The notes under the pieces: generated by a model
What the model was told of the DNA's origin: nothing
Seen by the model: only the letters and a program-made list of their open reading frames with translations
The model's database searches: none
Translations under genes and position numbers: made by a program
Part shown: positions 1-8,866 of the stretch, piece by piece
Numbering within the stretch: position 1 is the first letter of the stretch
Layout of the letters: each line of letters begins with the position of its first letter
DNA from: Saprospiraceae bacterium
GTDB taxonomy: Bacteria; Bacteroidota; Bacteroidia; Chitinophagales; Saprospiraceae
Length of the DNA stretch: 35,735 nucleotides
Reading direction: 5' to 3'
Assembly: GCA_020628475.1 (NCBI GenBank)
Contig: JAHDFB010000003.1
Location: 78,802 to 114,536, forward strand

Positions 1-525
1 AAAGGGTTACTTTCTCCTACTTCCTTTAGGAATATTGTAGCTGTTGGATTAAAATTAGGTCGGATTGAATGGACTGAAACCTTTATTAAAGATAAAGTCA
101 ATTTGATCGATCCCAAATTTCGACAAAATGCTCTTTATTTCAACCTAGCCCGACTATTTTTTTATAAAAAGGATTTTAAAAAAGTTATTGAAACAGTAAG
201 AGAAGTTGAATTCAAAGATCCTATATATGCCAATGTTAGTAAAACATTGATTATGTTGTCTTACTATGAATTATACGATGAGGAAGCCCTTACTTACTTC
301 TCTGAAAGTTTTACGGCTTATATGCGCAGATCAAAAGGGATTTCGGACAAGGTTAAAAAGGATTTTCTTAATTTGATCAAATTCACGAAAAAAATGAGTA
401 AAGCACGCTATGATAAAAATCTCCTTCCAAAAATTAAACAAGAAATCATGGACACCAAGCAACTAGCATCTCGCCCTTGGTTCCTTGAAAAATTAAAAGA
501 CGTAAAATTACCGAATGAAGAATAA
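1..525 (+). CDS. TPR-like helical protein, C-terminal part (5' end outside the window)
   Basis: The frame is open from base 1 with no convincing start; a TTG at 103 gives only an internal start. About 174 residues are visible, so this is the tail of a longer protein. The sequence is rich in paired amphipathic helices with aromatic and leucine spacing typical of TPR-like repeats (for example LARLFFYKKDFKKVIETVRE, followed by a second unit around YYELYDEEALTYF). It has no membrane segment and no catalytic motif. From memory it resembles a Bacteroidota family of large TPR-like hypothetical proteins; the function is unknown. The stop overlaps the start of the next gene by 11 bp, so the two are probably translationally coupled. 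Confidence 0.75.
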   Translation, partial: KGLLSPTSFRNIVAVGLKLGRIEWTETFIKDKVNLIDPKFRQNALYFNLARLFFYKKDFKKVIETVREVEFKDPIYANVSKTLIMLSYYELYDEEALTYFSESFTAYMRRSKGISDKVKKDFLNLIKFTKKMSKARYDKNLLPKIKQEIMDTKQLASRPWFLEKLKDVKLPNEE

Positions 526-1645
526 ATTCCAACCGACCGAACGCCCTACCCAAATTCATGAAATTAAATCGTTTCGAGACTTTTTGGCCAAAGCCATTTC
601 CCTTAAAAATTGTACTGTACGGAATATTGATTTCACACAAGTAGACCTCCAATGGGACAATATTGAAATTGATCACAGTACCTTCATCGCCTGTCGTTTT
701 AAAAGCGATGACATTATAAGCTTGATACGAAAAGGAGCATTCATTTTCAGTGAACCTAAAAGCCTGCCTTATCAGGTGTATAGAACCAGCTTGTATACCT
801 ACGCAGAATTGAACCGTAAAGTCGATAATATCACTGTCGATCTTATGATTTACGAGCACTTTAGTACCTATAGGAATATCCGAAATATCAATGAATCCTT
901 GTGGCAAAAAACACATGATCATGCGATTGATGAGGCTTTGTTGGATTTACTACAAGATAGTAGTACCGGTGAACTTCGCAAATGCGTTGGTTTTATGGGA
1001 GGACATGGTATTCTTCGAGATTCTACCGAATTTTGGCAATGTGCAGAGTTAGCTTGGAGAGTAGCCAAAGAAGGATATTTTGTCATTACAGGTGGAGGTC
1101 CAGGCATCATGGAAGCAGCCAACATGGGGGCCTATTTCTCCAACTACGAATTAGAAGATTTACAGGAGGCCATCGACTACTTCAAATCGGCACCAACGTA
1201 TACAGATGATGACTATGAACAACTGGCTCAAAACATTATTCAAAAATATCCCAATGGTCAAGAAAACCTGGCCATTCCAACTTGGTTCTACGGACATGAA
1301 CCGAGCAATGCATTTGCTCCTTACATCGCCAAGTATTTTTCGAACGCTAATCGAGAAGAAACATTATTAGCCATTGCCATACATGGCGTGATTTATTGTC
1401 CAGGTAGTGCCGGAACCATTCAAGAAGTATTCGCGGATGCCGCTCAAAATCATTACACCACCTATGAATACGTCAGTCCAATGGTATTTTTCGGGACCAA
1501 CTATTATTCCCAAAAATTACCAGTCCATGACCTTTTGTCAAATCTAAGCAAAGGAAAGGCATATGAAAACTCCATTCATTTTACCGACGATCAAGAGGAA
1601 GCTGTTCAATTCATTCTAGATCATCCACCCTACAAATTAGAGTAA
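515..1645 (+). CDS. LOG/PpnN-family nucleotide-processing protein
   Basis: A 376-residue protein of the Rossmann-fold LOG (lysine decarboxylase-like) family, whose members cleave the N-glycosidic bond of nucleoside monophosphates. The nucleotide-binding motif GGGPGIMEAAN lies at residues 193-203. The second signature, PGSAGTIQE near residue 300, matches the family PGGxGTxxE with one Gly replaced by Ser. The protein is longer than plant LOG enzymes and carries an extra ~130-residue N-terminal region. Residues ~32-65 there (NIDFTQVDLQWDNIEIDHS) look weakly like pentapeptide repeats. The size and N-terminal extension suggest a PpnN/YgdH-like architecture, but the exact substrate is inferred. It is coupled to the upstream TPR-like gene by an 11 bp overlap. 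Confidence 0.85.
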   Translation: MKNKFQPTERPTQIHEIKSFRDFLAKAISLKNCTVRNIDFTQVDLQWDNIEIDHSTFIACRFKSDDIISLIRKGAFIFSEPKSLPYQVYRTSLYTYAELNRKVDNITVDLMIYEHFSTYRNIRNINESLWQKTHDHAIDEALLDLLQDSSTGELRKCVGFMGGHGILRDSTEFWQCAELAWRVAKEGYFVITGGGPGIMEAANMGAYFSNYELEDLQEAIDYFKSAPTYTDDDYEQLAQNIIQKYPNGQENLAIPTWFYGHEPSNAFAPYIAKYFSNANREETLLAIAIHGVIYCPGSAGTIQEVFADAAQNHYTTYEYVSPMVFFGTNYYSQKLPVHDLLSNLSKGKAYENSIHFTDDQEEAVQFILDHPPYKLE

Positions 1646-1771
1646 TTCAAAAGTAGAGGGTAAAAATCAATAGTTTGTGAAAACAAAATGGCTTTTAATT
1701 TACTGCCGAATATGCCTAATTTTTTAATCCATACTTTTTGATCTCCAACATGTGAAACAAGAGAAGACAAA

Positions 1772-2656
1772 TTATAATTTACTCGACCGAATATATCGAT
1801 TTCTCCAAGCTGTCTCATCGTTCTCGTTTATGTACAAATGGAACGTATTCAGCTCTTTACTTGATTTGTTCTGTTCCTTCATTAAGGCGCCGATTTTCTC
1901 CGCCAGTTCAATGGCTTCGTCCTTACAAGGTGCATTGGGAGGTATACGCAACAAACGATAGATATTTCGCTTGATTTGATTGATCTCTCCCGCAGAAACG
2001 ATTAAATTCAATTCATGCAATTCTTTCTGACAATTCTGCTCGGCCACTTTCAATAATGACTTATTACGAATACGAATCAAATTAGACGCACAAGCATGTT
2101 CTTCTGGAATAGCATTCAGTAAGGAAAGAACTTCTTGATATTTTTGCGCCTCTATAAGGGCATTCGCTTTGTCGGCTAACGAAGAACAAAAAGTTTCAAA
2201 ATTTTCATGATTAAAGGCTTTTAACAGCTCTAAAATTTTGACCTTATTCTTTCCTTTGACCGCCTTCATCATCGCTTTGCGCTCAGCGTCACAAGCGTTA
2301 TTCCCCTTGGCTTCACTTTCTACAACAATGGATTTCTTTAGACTATTGATATTGCTTTCAATAGTCACCGTAGTGCTTAGTTTGGCAAAATAGTAACTAT
2401 CAATACCTTCTAAAAGATTCGAACTGAGAACTTCAGATTCCAATTTCAAGGTATTAATGCCATCATGATCAACGAATACTAATTCTTCTAAAAAAGACTT
2501 CTCCACTTGACGGATTAAAGCCTTCGCTGTTCTAGGACTACAAACTAAAGGAGCTGCTTCTACGTTTAGAACAAGCGAAAATTCTTCTTGCGCCTTCAAG
2601 GCACCTCCGAAGAATACAAATACTACGAATATTAAAATACTTGTCTTATTCATCAA
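1772..2656 (-). CDS. exported protein with LPP20/FlgT-like region; last gene of the CsgG-like operon
   Basis: 294 residues beginning with a signal peptide that ends near ALKAQEE. The N-terminal half contains an Ala-rich helical stretch (EAKGNNACDAERKAMMKAVK) that recalls the LPP20/FlgT-like domain of envelope proteins. The C-terminal half is alpha-helical with several Cys residues (NACDAE, HACAS, QNCQKE, APCKDE) and looks TPR-like. No enzyme motif is visible. It follows the DUF6175 gene by 2 bp, so the two are co-transcribed. I infer a periplasmic or outer-membrane accessory protein; I do not recognise a named family with certainty. Confidence 0.75.
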   Translation of the reverse strand: MMNKTSILIFVVFVFFGGALKAQEEFSLVLNVEAAPLVCSPRTAKALIRQVEKSFLEELVFVDHDGINTLKLESEVLSSNLLEGIDSYYFAKLSTTVTIESNINSLKKSIVVESEAKGNNACDAERKAMMKAVKGKNKVKILELLKAFNHENFETFCSSLADKANALIEAQKYQEVLSLLNAIPEEHACASNLIRIRNKSLLKVAEQNCQKELHELNLIVSAGEINQIKRNIYRLLRIPPNAPCKDEAIELAEKIGALMKEQNKSSKELNTFHLYINENDETAWRNRYIRSSKL

Positions 2657-2658
2657 TC

Positions 2659-3531
2659 TTATTTTAGAGTAATAATAACGTTATTTCCAACAATGGTTCG
2701 CTCAGCTTCTAAATCAAGCGCTTTTAATTTCTTGACCACCGTAGCTGCAAATCTGGACACTCTATAATTTCGGCCTTTATCTGTTTTCAAAGGAATTTTC
2801 ACCAAGTCAAATATGATCTTATTGCTAGTTACCCCCTGAACGTGAAAATTTCCGTTGACAGCAATATCTTCCATCATCATCTCAATGTAATCGCTCAAAA
2901 AGTCACCATCTGGCGTTTCCATATCCAAATCGTAGTCGGCATCTTCTGAAATACCGATTGTCAAGGTAACAGTTCTTCCCTCTTTTACAATAAGATCGAA
3001 CTTACTTTGAATCGTATTGAGCAGATTATCAATCTCTTTTTCAACGGCCTTTTCGGTTAACTTATCAAAGTTATCCGTATACATAGTTGGTGACGATGCC
3101 GTTTTGTTGGCCAATGATTCTCCAGAAAATACATCATAGGCCGTCAAGATTATATTGACATTATTTCCTGAATTTAGTCGATTCCTATTCGCTTCGACCA
3201 CTACGAAAATATCTGCTCCAGAATTTTTCAATACTTCATCTTTTAGAGCACTATTTTGTTCTTCAGTCAGTGCTTCGTTATTGTTGTTTTGTTTCAACTT
3301 AGCTACCAAATCAATGGTATTTACACCTCTCTCGTCAAAGGCTTCCTTGACCTTTGTCATGGCAATACGAACGGTTTCGTTGTATTCATAAACACTTCGA
3401 AAATTCTGATTTTTCTTGGTAAATGGAACAACCATGATCGTCGGTTGTATGGTCTTGACCTCTTCTTGTGCATGTACGGACAAACTTGCACAGATAAAAG
3501 TCAATAATAAAAGATAGTTGATATACTTCAT
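2659..3531 (-). CDS. DUF6175-like exported protein
   Basis: 290 residues with a signal peptide (cleavage near SVHAQ). The region after it, QPTIMVVPFTKKNQNF, followed by a TolB/CsgG-like alpha/beta pattern (RGVNTIDLVAKLK, then SGADIFVVVEANRNR) matches what I recall of DUF6175, a Bacteroidota family often found beside CsgG-like proteins. The second half (SDYIEMMMEDIAVNGNF) may be a second alpha/beta module that assembles with partners. The biochemical role is unknown. It sits fourth in a five-gene exported-protein operon, 19 bp after the lipoprotein gene. The family call is from memory; the secretion signal and the context are seen directly. Confidence 0.75.
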   Translation of the reverse strand: MKYINYLLLLTFICASLSVHAQEEVKTIQPTIMVVPFTKKNQNFRSVYEYNETVRIAMTKVKEAFDERGVNTIDLVAKLKQNNNNEALTEEQNSALKDEVLKNSGADIFVVVEANRNRLNSGNNVNIILTAYDVFSGESLANKTASSPTMYTDNFDKLTEKAVEKEIDNLLNTIQSKFDLIVKEGRTVTLTIGISEDADYDLDMETPDGDFLSDYIEMMMEDIAVNGNFHVQGVTSNKIIFDLVKIPLKTDKGRNYRVSRFAATVVKKLKALDLEAERTIVGNNVIITLK

Positions 3532-3550
3532 GTTTTTTTGTGTTTAATAG

Positions 3551-4006
3551 TTAAATTCCAAATTTTCTAATCGCTCCATTTTTTTCTAAGAAAGCTCTCA
3601 AAGCATGGAGATCTACCTTTAGTGAAACTTGTGATTGGTAGCCATCTTTCTGTTTGGTATTACTTTCCGAAATCGAGTCTATGATGAATAATTGATATTC
3701 TTTCTGTTTCATGAGACGATTATACAGCTTTGAATGATTCGTTAAAAAACTCGATTCATCCGGTATTAATGCACGTTCTTGATTACTATTGGGAATACCC
3801 TTAAACAGTAAATTTTCAAAAGCATTTCTGATAGCGTATTCTGTAGCTAATTCAGCCGTATGTGCTACAGATCTACTTTGTAATGTAATCGTGGTACGAT
3901 CCTTTGCCACACATTCTACGGCTCCAGTTCTACTAAAAGGAATGGGTTTGATCGATCCGCATGCGAAGGCAAATAATATAATGGCTAATAGGAAATAATT
4001 TTTCAT
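3551..4006 (-). CDS. LPP20/FlgT-like small lipoprotein
   Basis: 151 residues with a lipoprotein signal: the lipobox FACG places the lipidated Cys at residue 16. The mature part holds an Ala-spaced helix (AHTAELATEYAIRNAFENLL) leading to a GIPNSN turn. This is the layout of the LPP20/FlgP/FlgT-type domain, found in outer-membrane lipoproteins that build rings around larger machines. A beta-rich C-terminus follows (YQSQVSLKVDLHALRAFLEK). It lies 11 bp after the 527-residue gene in the same operon. The domain assignment is moderate. The function is inferred to be structural in the outer membrane. Confidence 0.75.
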   Translation of the reverse strand: MKNYFLLAIILFAFACGSIKPIPFSRTGAVECVAKDRTTITLQSRSVAHTAELATEYAIRNAFENLLFKGIPNSNQERALIPDESSFLTNHSKLYNRLMKQKEYQLFIIDSISESNTKQKDGYQSQVSLKVDLHALRAFLEKNGAIRKFGI

Positions 4007-4017
4007 TGGTTCTTCAT

Positions 4018-5601
4018 TTAATTTTTAACCCCAGAGAAATAACCAATGCTTATGGTTCCACCAGAGTCTAATATAGACGTTATTAATTTTTCATTTTTAT
4101 TGATAGATACTTCCACAATATTATCTGAATATCGCTTCATTATTCTAGCCGTTCCAATTTTTTCTTTTCGATCATAGCTTTTACCAGCGACTACTTCCTC
4201 TGTAACGGAATAGGTATTTAACACATCCAGCGGTTCAAAACCATATGGTGAATAAATCACCAATCGCTTCGCAATGTTCTTTTTCCTCTTTGAAATCGTC
4301 AAGACTTCCATTTCTTCCTCAAAGAATTCCAATAAAAAATGCCGCATTTGATTATTGTTATAGTTATCACCGATGGACGAAACCCGATTGGTTTTAACAT
4401 CTGTGAGTGTAATAATTTTCGATTTAGAACGCATCATATAATCCACCCCTTCTTGTAATCCCAACACCGTTTCTACATCATAATCTATAAACTGTTCAGA
4501 TTTATACATAGGGATGAAATAATTTAATATGAAGTCATGAGATCGTTCAATCAATTCGATGTTCTCAATATCAAAAATGACTTTCTCTGTTTTCGCATTA
4601 CAAAATAAACAATCCGCATCTGTAGCCAGACGAACACGTTCTCGCTTAATTGAATTCAATGTATTGATCAATGAACGATTGCGAGCCGCATAGACTGGAA
4701 TACTTTCTTCTACCGCAGTCTTAAGCTTTTTCCCTCCCGTGAGTAAAAAGCCACACTTACTCTGATCGTTCATTCTTTTTTTAACAATAGCCGTCCCAAT
4801 GTACTCGCCGCATGTATATTTACCAAATTGCACCTCCTTGATAACACGGACATTATCCAACCAAAAAATATCATCTTCTACTCCTGCATCGATCATAAAC
4901 TGACTCATTCTAGATTTTCCTTCTACTGGAGAAATTTCGAATAAACGATCATCACTAAAAGAGAAGAGCGAATTTCTAAGATGAAAAGGAATCTTCTGAT
5001 CTTTACGGAGCGTTTTAAGATGAAACTCTTTGATTTTGGGAAGATAATCCTTATAAACTTTGTCTATCATGAGTTTATAAGCCTTCGTTCCTTTCTTTGG
5101 TAAAGTCCCCTTAAAATACTTTTTCATACTAAAGGTAAACTGCTTCTCCGCAAATTGATCTTCTTGATTATCGTACAGAAAATAATCCATTAATTCAACG
5201 GTAGAACTAGCCAAATCAATCAATTTTAGGTAAGTCTCTATTCGAAACACCAATCGTATTGTTCCCTCATGATCCTCTTTTTCTTTGTTATAGCTTATCT
5301 CGATTTCCGGTTTATCTTGATAGTATAAGCTCGGTTTGATTGCCACAATCTTCTTAGAAAATCCAGTATTTCCACCCCTGAGTGGCTTAATTTCGGAAGT
5401 CGATTCATTATAACTGTAATAATCAAAATCCATGCGTTTCGAATAATCCAAACGGCTAATGATAGAATCGATAAACATAGAAGTATATGTATCTTCTCTT
5501 TCCTCTTCGTCAAACAAGACGGCTACGCTACTGCCTTCAGAGGCAAATGTTGAACTAACTCCTAAAATTATTAGAAGTAGTGTCATTCCAAAATTTTTCA
5601 T
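4018..5601 (-). CDS. large exported protein of the CsgG-like operon, unknown function
   Basis: 527 residues with an N-terminal signal peptide (cleavage near STFAS). The start of the mature protein (SSVAVLFDEEEREDTYTSMF) resembles the opening strand and helix of CsgG/TolB-like domains. The rest is mixed alpha/beta with two similar segments, each describing an 'IGTAxxxKR' strand (YIGTAIVKKRMNDQ near the middle and KIGTARIMKRYSDN near the end). These suggest two copies of a small beta domain like the one in the neighbouring CsgG-like protein (IGEGVVSKIQDQN). I do not recognise the full family. It starts 1 bp after the CsgG-like gene, which implies tight co-expression. Confidence 0.75.
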   Translation of the reverse strand: MKNFGMTLLLIILGVSSTFASEGSSVAVLFDEEEREDTYTSMFIDSIISRLDYSKRMDFDYYSYNESTSEIKPLRGGNTGFSKKIVAIKPSLYYQDKPEIEISYNKEKEDHEGTIRLVFRIETYLKLIDLASSTVELMDYFLYDNQEDQFAEKQFTFSMKKYFKGTLPKKGTKAYKLMIDKVYKDYLPKIKEFHLKTLRKDQKIPFHLRNSLFSFSDDRLFEISPVEGKSRMSQFMIDAGVEDDIFWLDNVRVIKEVQFGKYTCGEYIGTAIVKKRMNDQSKCGFLLTGGKKLKTAVEESIPVYAARNRSLINTLNSIKRERVRLATDADCLFCNAKTEKVIFDIENIELIERSHDFILNYFIPMYKSEQFIDYDVETVLGLQEGVDYMMRSKSKIITLTDVKTNRVSSIGDNYNNNQMRHFLLEFFEEEMEVLTISKRKKNIAKRLVIYSPYGFEPLDVLNTYSVTEEVVAGKSYDRKEKIGTARIMKRYSDNIVEVSINKNEKLITSILDSGGTISIGYFSGVKN

Positions 5602-5602
5602 A

Positions 5603-6379
5603 TTAGTTTTCGTATGTACAGTAAATAGGTATCTTTTCTGATAAGCGTTGATAGATTATATCACCACCTTTTTTCACTTTAATCTCCGAGAAATTCTGAT
5701 CCTGGATCTTAGAAACGACTCCTTCACCAATGACCTGCTGGCGCGCATATATTTTGCCTCCTATCTCCTCCTCCACAATTTCAAATATTACAAACCAATC
5801 TCCCTTCGAAACGTTTCTAGAATGCCCTGCTAACACCAATAATTCCTTGGTTTTTGATTTTTTATCTTCGAGACTTCGTACCACTTCAAAATTCAAATTG
5901 AAGCAAGTTAAATTCGCCTCATGTGCCAATTCCTCAACCGTTAATTGCAACTTAGTGACCACTGTAAAAAAACGATTCAATTCAATACTTTTTTCACATA
6001 GAATCGTTTCATTCTTTACATCATAATACCGAACGTTTAGTTGTTTACTATTTTTAGACAGCCAGCTTCGAATGATAAAATCAACGCCCTCTTCTTTACC
6101 CTGCTCCACGATGTAACCATCAATAAATGATTCACTCTTTTGACGTTCTTTCTCTTCTTTAATAAGCTGATCATTCTTGCGATCGATCACTATGAAACGA
6201 TCGTCATTAACATAGAAATTAATTAAATAATCTGGAATGGTAGACAACCAAGAACCGGCATAATTAACAAATTGCTTCCGCTCTTGATTCGCATCGATGT
6301 CATAGATAGCTACTCGAATTTGAGCATTGGTAATAAAGCACAGAAAAGCACAGAAAGTAGTGAGATAAATTGTTTTCAT
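5603..6379 (-). CDS. CsgG-like exported protein, first gene of the operon
   Basis: 258 residues from the ATG at 6379, chosen because it leads straight into a signal peptide (MKTIYLTTFCAFL, cleavage near TNAQ); a start ten codons upstream would put charged and polar residues in front. The segment RFIVIDRKNDQLIKEEKERQ then SFIDGYIVEQGKEEGVDFII carries the hallmark CsgG pattern (a 'V-I-D-R' strand, an E-R-Q helix, then a G-x-x-x-G-x-D strand). CsgG family members form outer-membrane pores or rings; here no transmembrane hairpin is obvious, so a periplasmic relative is possible. The C-terminal beta domain has IGEGVVSKIQDQN, echoed in the next gene. A weak -7-like element (TATTTTCG, 6397-6404 on the minus strand) precedes the operon. 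Confidence 0.8.
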   Translation of the reverse strand: MKTIYLTTFCAFLCFITNAQIRVAIYDIDANQERKQFVNYAGSWLSTIPDYLINFYVNDDRFIVIDRKNDQLIKEEKERQKSESFIDGYIVEQGKEEGVDFIIRSWLSKNSKQLNVRYYDVKNETILCEKSIELNRFFTVVTKLQLTVEELAHEANLTCFNLNFEVVRSLEDKKSKTKELLVLAGHSRNVSKGDWFVIFEIVEEEIGGKIYARQQVIGEGVVSKIQDQNFSEIKVKKGGDIIYQRLSEKIPIYCTYEN

Positions 6380-6436
6380 AGTAACTAAATTGACCGCGAA
6401 AATAGTCAATTTAAAACATTTATAAAAATATCGAAC

Positions 6437-7771
6437 TTATCCATCATTTAAGGCGCGTTTATATACCTCTAAACAACGTTCCCGAGCCATCTTATGATCC
6501 ACAATAGGAGCAGGATAAGCCTCTGTTCCAAATTCAGGAATCCATTTCTTTATGTATTGCCTTTTTTTATCGAACTTATCCATTTGTGAGGTCGGATTAA
6601 ATATGCGGAAATAAGGAGCCGCATCCGTTCCAGATCCAGCGGCCCATTGCCAACCACCATTATTACTAGCCAGATCAAAATCCAACAATTTTTCAGCAAA
6701 GTAGGCCTCCCCTTTTCTCCAATCAATTAACAAATGTTTGGTAAGAAAACTAGCAACCACCATTCGAACTCGATTATGCATATAACCCGTGGCATTCAAT
6801 TCTCGCATCCCAGCATCCACCATTGGATATCCAGTTTTTCCAGCACACCATGCTTGAAACTCTTCTTCCTGATTGCGCCATTCAATTCGATCATATTTTG
6901 AGCGAAAGCTGTTTTCCACCACAAACGGATAGGTATCCATGATCGAAGAATAAAAATCCCGCCATATTAACTCGCTCAAATAGGTCTCATTTAGAGACAA
7001 TGATTTTCTGGCTTTCTCTCGGATACTAATCGTTCCAAAACGGAAATGTATTCCCAATTTAGACGTTCCATCGACCGCGGGAAAATTCCGTTGTTCTGTG
7101 TAATTTCGAATGATTCCTTGCGAGACCACCTTAGAAGGAAACATTAATTCTGACTGTTTAAAACCCATAGATTCAAGCGATAACATGGGTAGTGCCTCTG
7201 TTTTTGCCATAGACGAGAGATAAGCCTCCGACGGATAAGACTTTAAGAAATATGAAGCTTTTCCAACGCCCCGACTGTCAATAACGGATAACCATTTACG
7301 CTTGTAAGGTGTAAATACAACATAAGGATCTCCATTATCCTTACGAACTTCTGCCGATTCGAAAATCACCTGATCTTTATAATCTAAAAAATCAATGTGA
7401 TGAGCCTTGAGATATGCCCTAACCTGTCCATCTCGCTCCTTCGCATAGGGTTCATAATCGCGGTTGGTGAATACCGCTTGGGGATTTATTGAAGCTTTAA
7501 TTTCTTTCCATACTTCAGTAGGATGTCCATAATATACCTGAAGATCTTGGCCATTTTCTTGGAGCCGCTCTTTAAGTTGACATATTTGTTGATGGATAAA
7601 AGATACTCGAGCATCTGACGTATCCTTGAGTTCATCCAAAATGGCTCGATCAAAGATAAAGACAGCATGAACAGACTCACTGTATTTCAAGGCTTTATAC
7701 AATCCAGCATTATCCTCCAATCTCAAGTCACGCCTAAACCAAAAGACGGATCTAGTATATTTTTTATGCAT
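6437..7771 (-). CDS. phrB: deoxyribodipyrimidine photolyase (CPD photolyase/cryptochrome family)
   Basis: Repairs UV-induced pyrimidine dimers using blue light, with FAD as cofactor. 444 residues from the ATG at 7771, chosen because the family begins a few residues before VFWFRRDLRLEDNAGL; an upstream ATG at 7804 adds 11 atypical residues. The N-terminal antenna-chromophore domain is followed by the FAD-binding helical domain, with GYMHNRVRMVVASFLTK, LLIDWR and the signature WQWAAGSGTDAAPYFRIFNP all intact. Length is normal for class I photolyases. The gene stands alone on the minus strand, divergent from the TPR lipoprotein gene. Photolyase rather than cryptochrome is the likelier role, but the two cannot be fully separated by eye. 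Confidence 0.95.
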   Translation of the reverse strand: MHKKYTRSVFWFRRDLRLEDNAGLYKALKYSESVHAVFIFDRAILDELKDTSDARVSFIHQQICQLKERLQENGQDLQVYYGHPTEVWKEIKASINPQAVFTNRDYEPYAKERDGQVRAYLKAHHIDFLDYKDQVIFESAEVRKDNGDPYVVFTPYKRKWLSVIDSRGVGKASYFLKSYPSEAYLSSMAKTEALPMLSLESMGFKQSELMFPSKVVSQGIIRNYTEQRNFPAVDGTSKLGIHFRFGTISIREKARKSLSLNETYLSELIWRDFYSSIMDTYPFVVENSFRSKYDRIEWRNQEEEFQAWCAGKTGYPMVDAGMRELNATGYMHNRVRMVVASFLTKHLLIDWRKGEAYFAEKLLDFDLASNNGGWQWAAGSGTDAAPYFRIFNPTSQMDKFDKKRQYIKKWIPEFGTEAYPAPIVDHKMARERCLEVYKRALNDG

Positions 7772-7816
7772 TTTCGCTTCGTTCGTTTCTTTCCTAACAA
7801 TCAAAAAGCGGTCTCG

Positions 7817-7847
7817 TTTAACATATTGCTTTAATACTTTATATTTG
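7817..7847 (+). promoter_or_regulatory. Bacteroidota-type promoter for the TPR lipoprotein gene
   Basis: A perfect -7 element TATATTTG (7840-7847) is preceded, 19 bases upstream, by TTTA (7817-7820), one mismatch from the -33 TTTG. The layout fits the Bacteroidota primary sigma factor consensus. The ATG at 7872 follows 24 bases after the -7 box. Confidence 0.55.
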
Positions 7848-7871
7848 TCAAAAATTAAAAAGATATAAGCT

Positions 7872-8798
7872 ATGAACCTTCAATGGATTGTTTTATGCAT
7901 CGCATCGATGTTACTTCTAACAGCTTGTTCAGAAAATATACCCGAAGAACTGGCAAAAGTGAACGAATTGGAAGCTGCTTACAAGGCAACTCCTTCAAAA
8001 GAATCTTCCGCGGCCTATGTGGCAGGAGTGACTCTATATGCCGCTGAGCATCCAAAATCTGCCAAGACAGAAGAATTATTAGAAAAAGCAAAGATTTTCA
8101 CAGCAGAACAAGGTCAATCTGTAGTTTATGCCGGTATTGTGAATGAATTAATCAAGCAATTCCCGAACAGCGATAAAACCAAAATGCGTTTGGCGGACCT
8201 CATCGACATGATGGATAAAATAGGAAAAACCAAGGCTGGAAATACCTTAAAATATTTCTATTCGAACAAATATCCTGCCGATGAGTTAACCACCGTTTTT
8301 CAGGATGCGACCAAACAATTACCATCTGATCCTAAATCGTATTTAAAAGCAATGGCCGAAAAAATATTTGAGAATGCCGATGTAGGTGGTCTCAATAGAT
8401 CTGCTTCTTTCGAATACGTGGATGCCTCTGAAGCCTATGTCTTAGTAAACCCTACCGACAAAGAAGCGCCAAAATTGTTGTTCAATGCAGCAGAGATTGC
8501 CAAAACAGTGGGAACCTACCGAAAAGCACTCGGTTTATATGATTGGATTATTGATGGTTATGGTGACGATGAAAAAGCGCCAACGGCACAGTTTTTAAAA
8601 GCATTTATCCTAGAAGATAATCTTAAAAACATTGATGCCGCTCGAGAAAATTATGAATTATTCATTAAAAATTATCCAGACCATCACTTTGCTGATGATG
8701 CCAAGTTTTCCTTGAATAATCTAGGGAAAACCAATGAAGAAATTCAGGCAGAATTAGAAGCCTTACAACAAAAAAACAAGGCACAGGAAGCACAATAA
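7872..8798 (+). CDS. TPR-containing lipoprotein
   Basis: 308 residues with a lipoprotein signal peptide: LLLTACSEN gives a lipidated Cys at residue 19. The mature part is almost entirely helical, with TPR units of the YbgF/BamD type in the C-terminal half (AEIAKTVGTYRKALGLYDWI, then NIDAARENYELFIKNYPDHH, then FADDAKFSLNNLGK). It ends in a short Glu/Gln-rich helix. It is likely anchored in the outer or inner membrane facing the periplasm, acting as a scaffold; no partner is encoded next to it. The BamD or YbgF names would be over-calls, since neither the full BamD layout nor neighbouring tol-pal genes are present. Confidence 0.85.
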   Translation: MNLQWIVLCIASMLLLTACSENIPEELAKVNELEAAYKATPSKESSAAYVAGVTLYAAEHPKSAKTEELLEKAKIFTAEQGQSVVYAGIVNELIKQFPNSDKTKMRLADLIDMMDKIGKTKAGNTLKYFYSNKYPADELTTVFQDATKQLPSDPKSYLKAMAEKIFENADVGGLNRSASFEYVDASEAYVLVNPTDKEAPKLLFNAAEIAKTVGTYRKALGLYDWIIDGYGDDEKAPTAQFLKAFILEDNLKNIDAARENYELFIKNYPDHHFADDAKFSLNNLGKTNEEIQAELEALQQKNKAQEAQ

Positions 8799-8866
8799 TA
8801 TTCCGAACTAGAATACTTCTTACATAGTAACTTGTATTCAGTTTATTTTTGAGATAATAACAATTT

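Noticed and set aside
446..922. 158-residue minus-strand frame opposite the LOG-family gene
   Set aside because: It has no recognisable domain and lies antisense to a gene with clear nucleotide-binding motifs.
7872..8798. BamD or YbgF
   Set aside because: TPR content alone does not support either name; tol-pal or bam neighbours are missing and the repeats are few.
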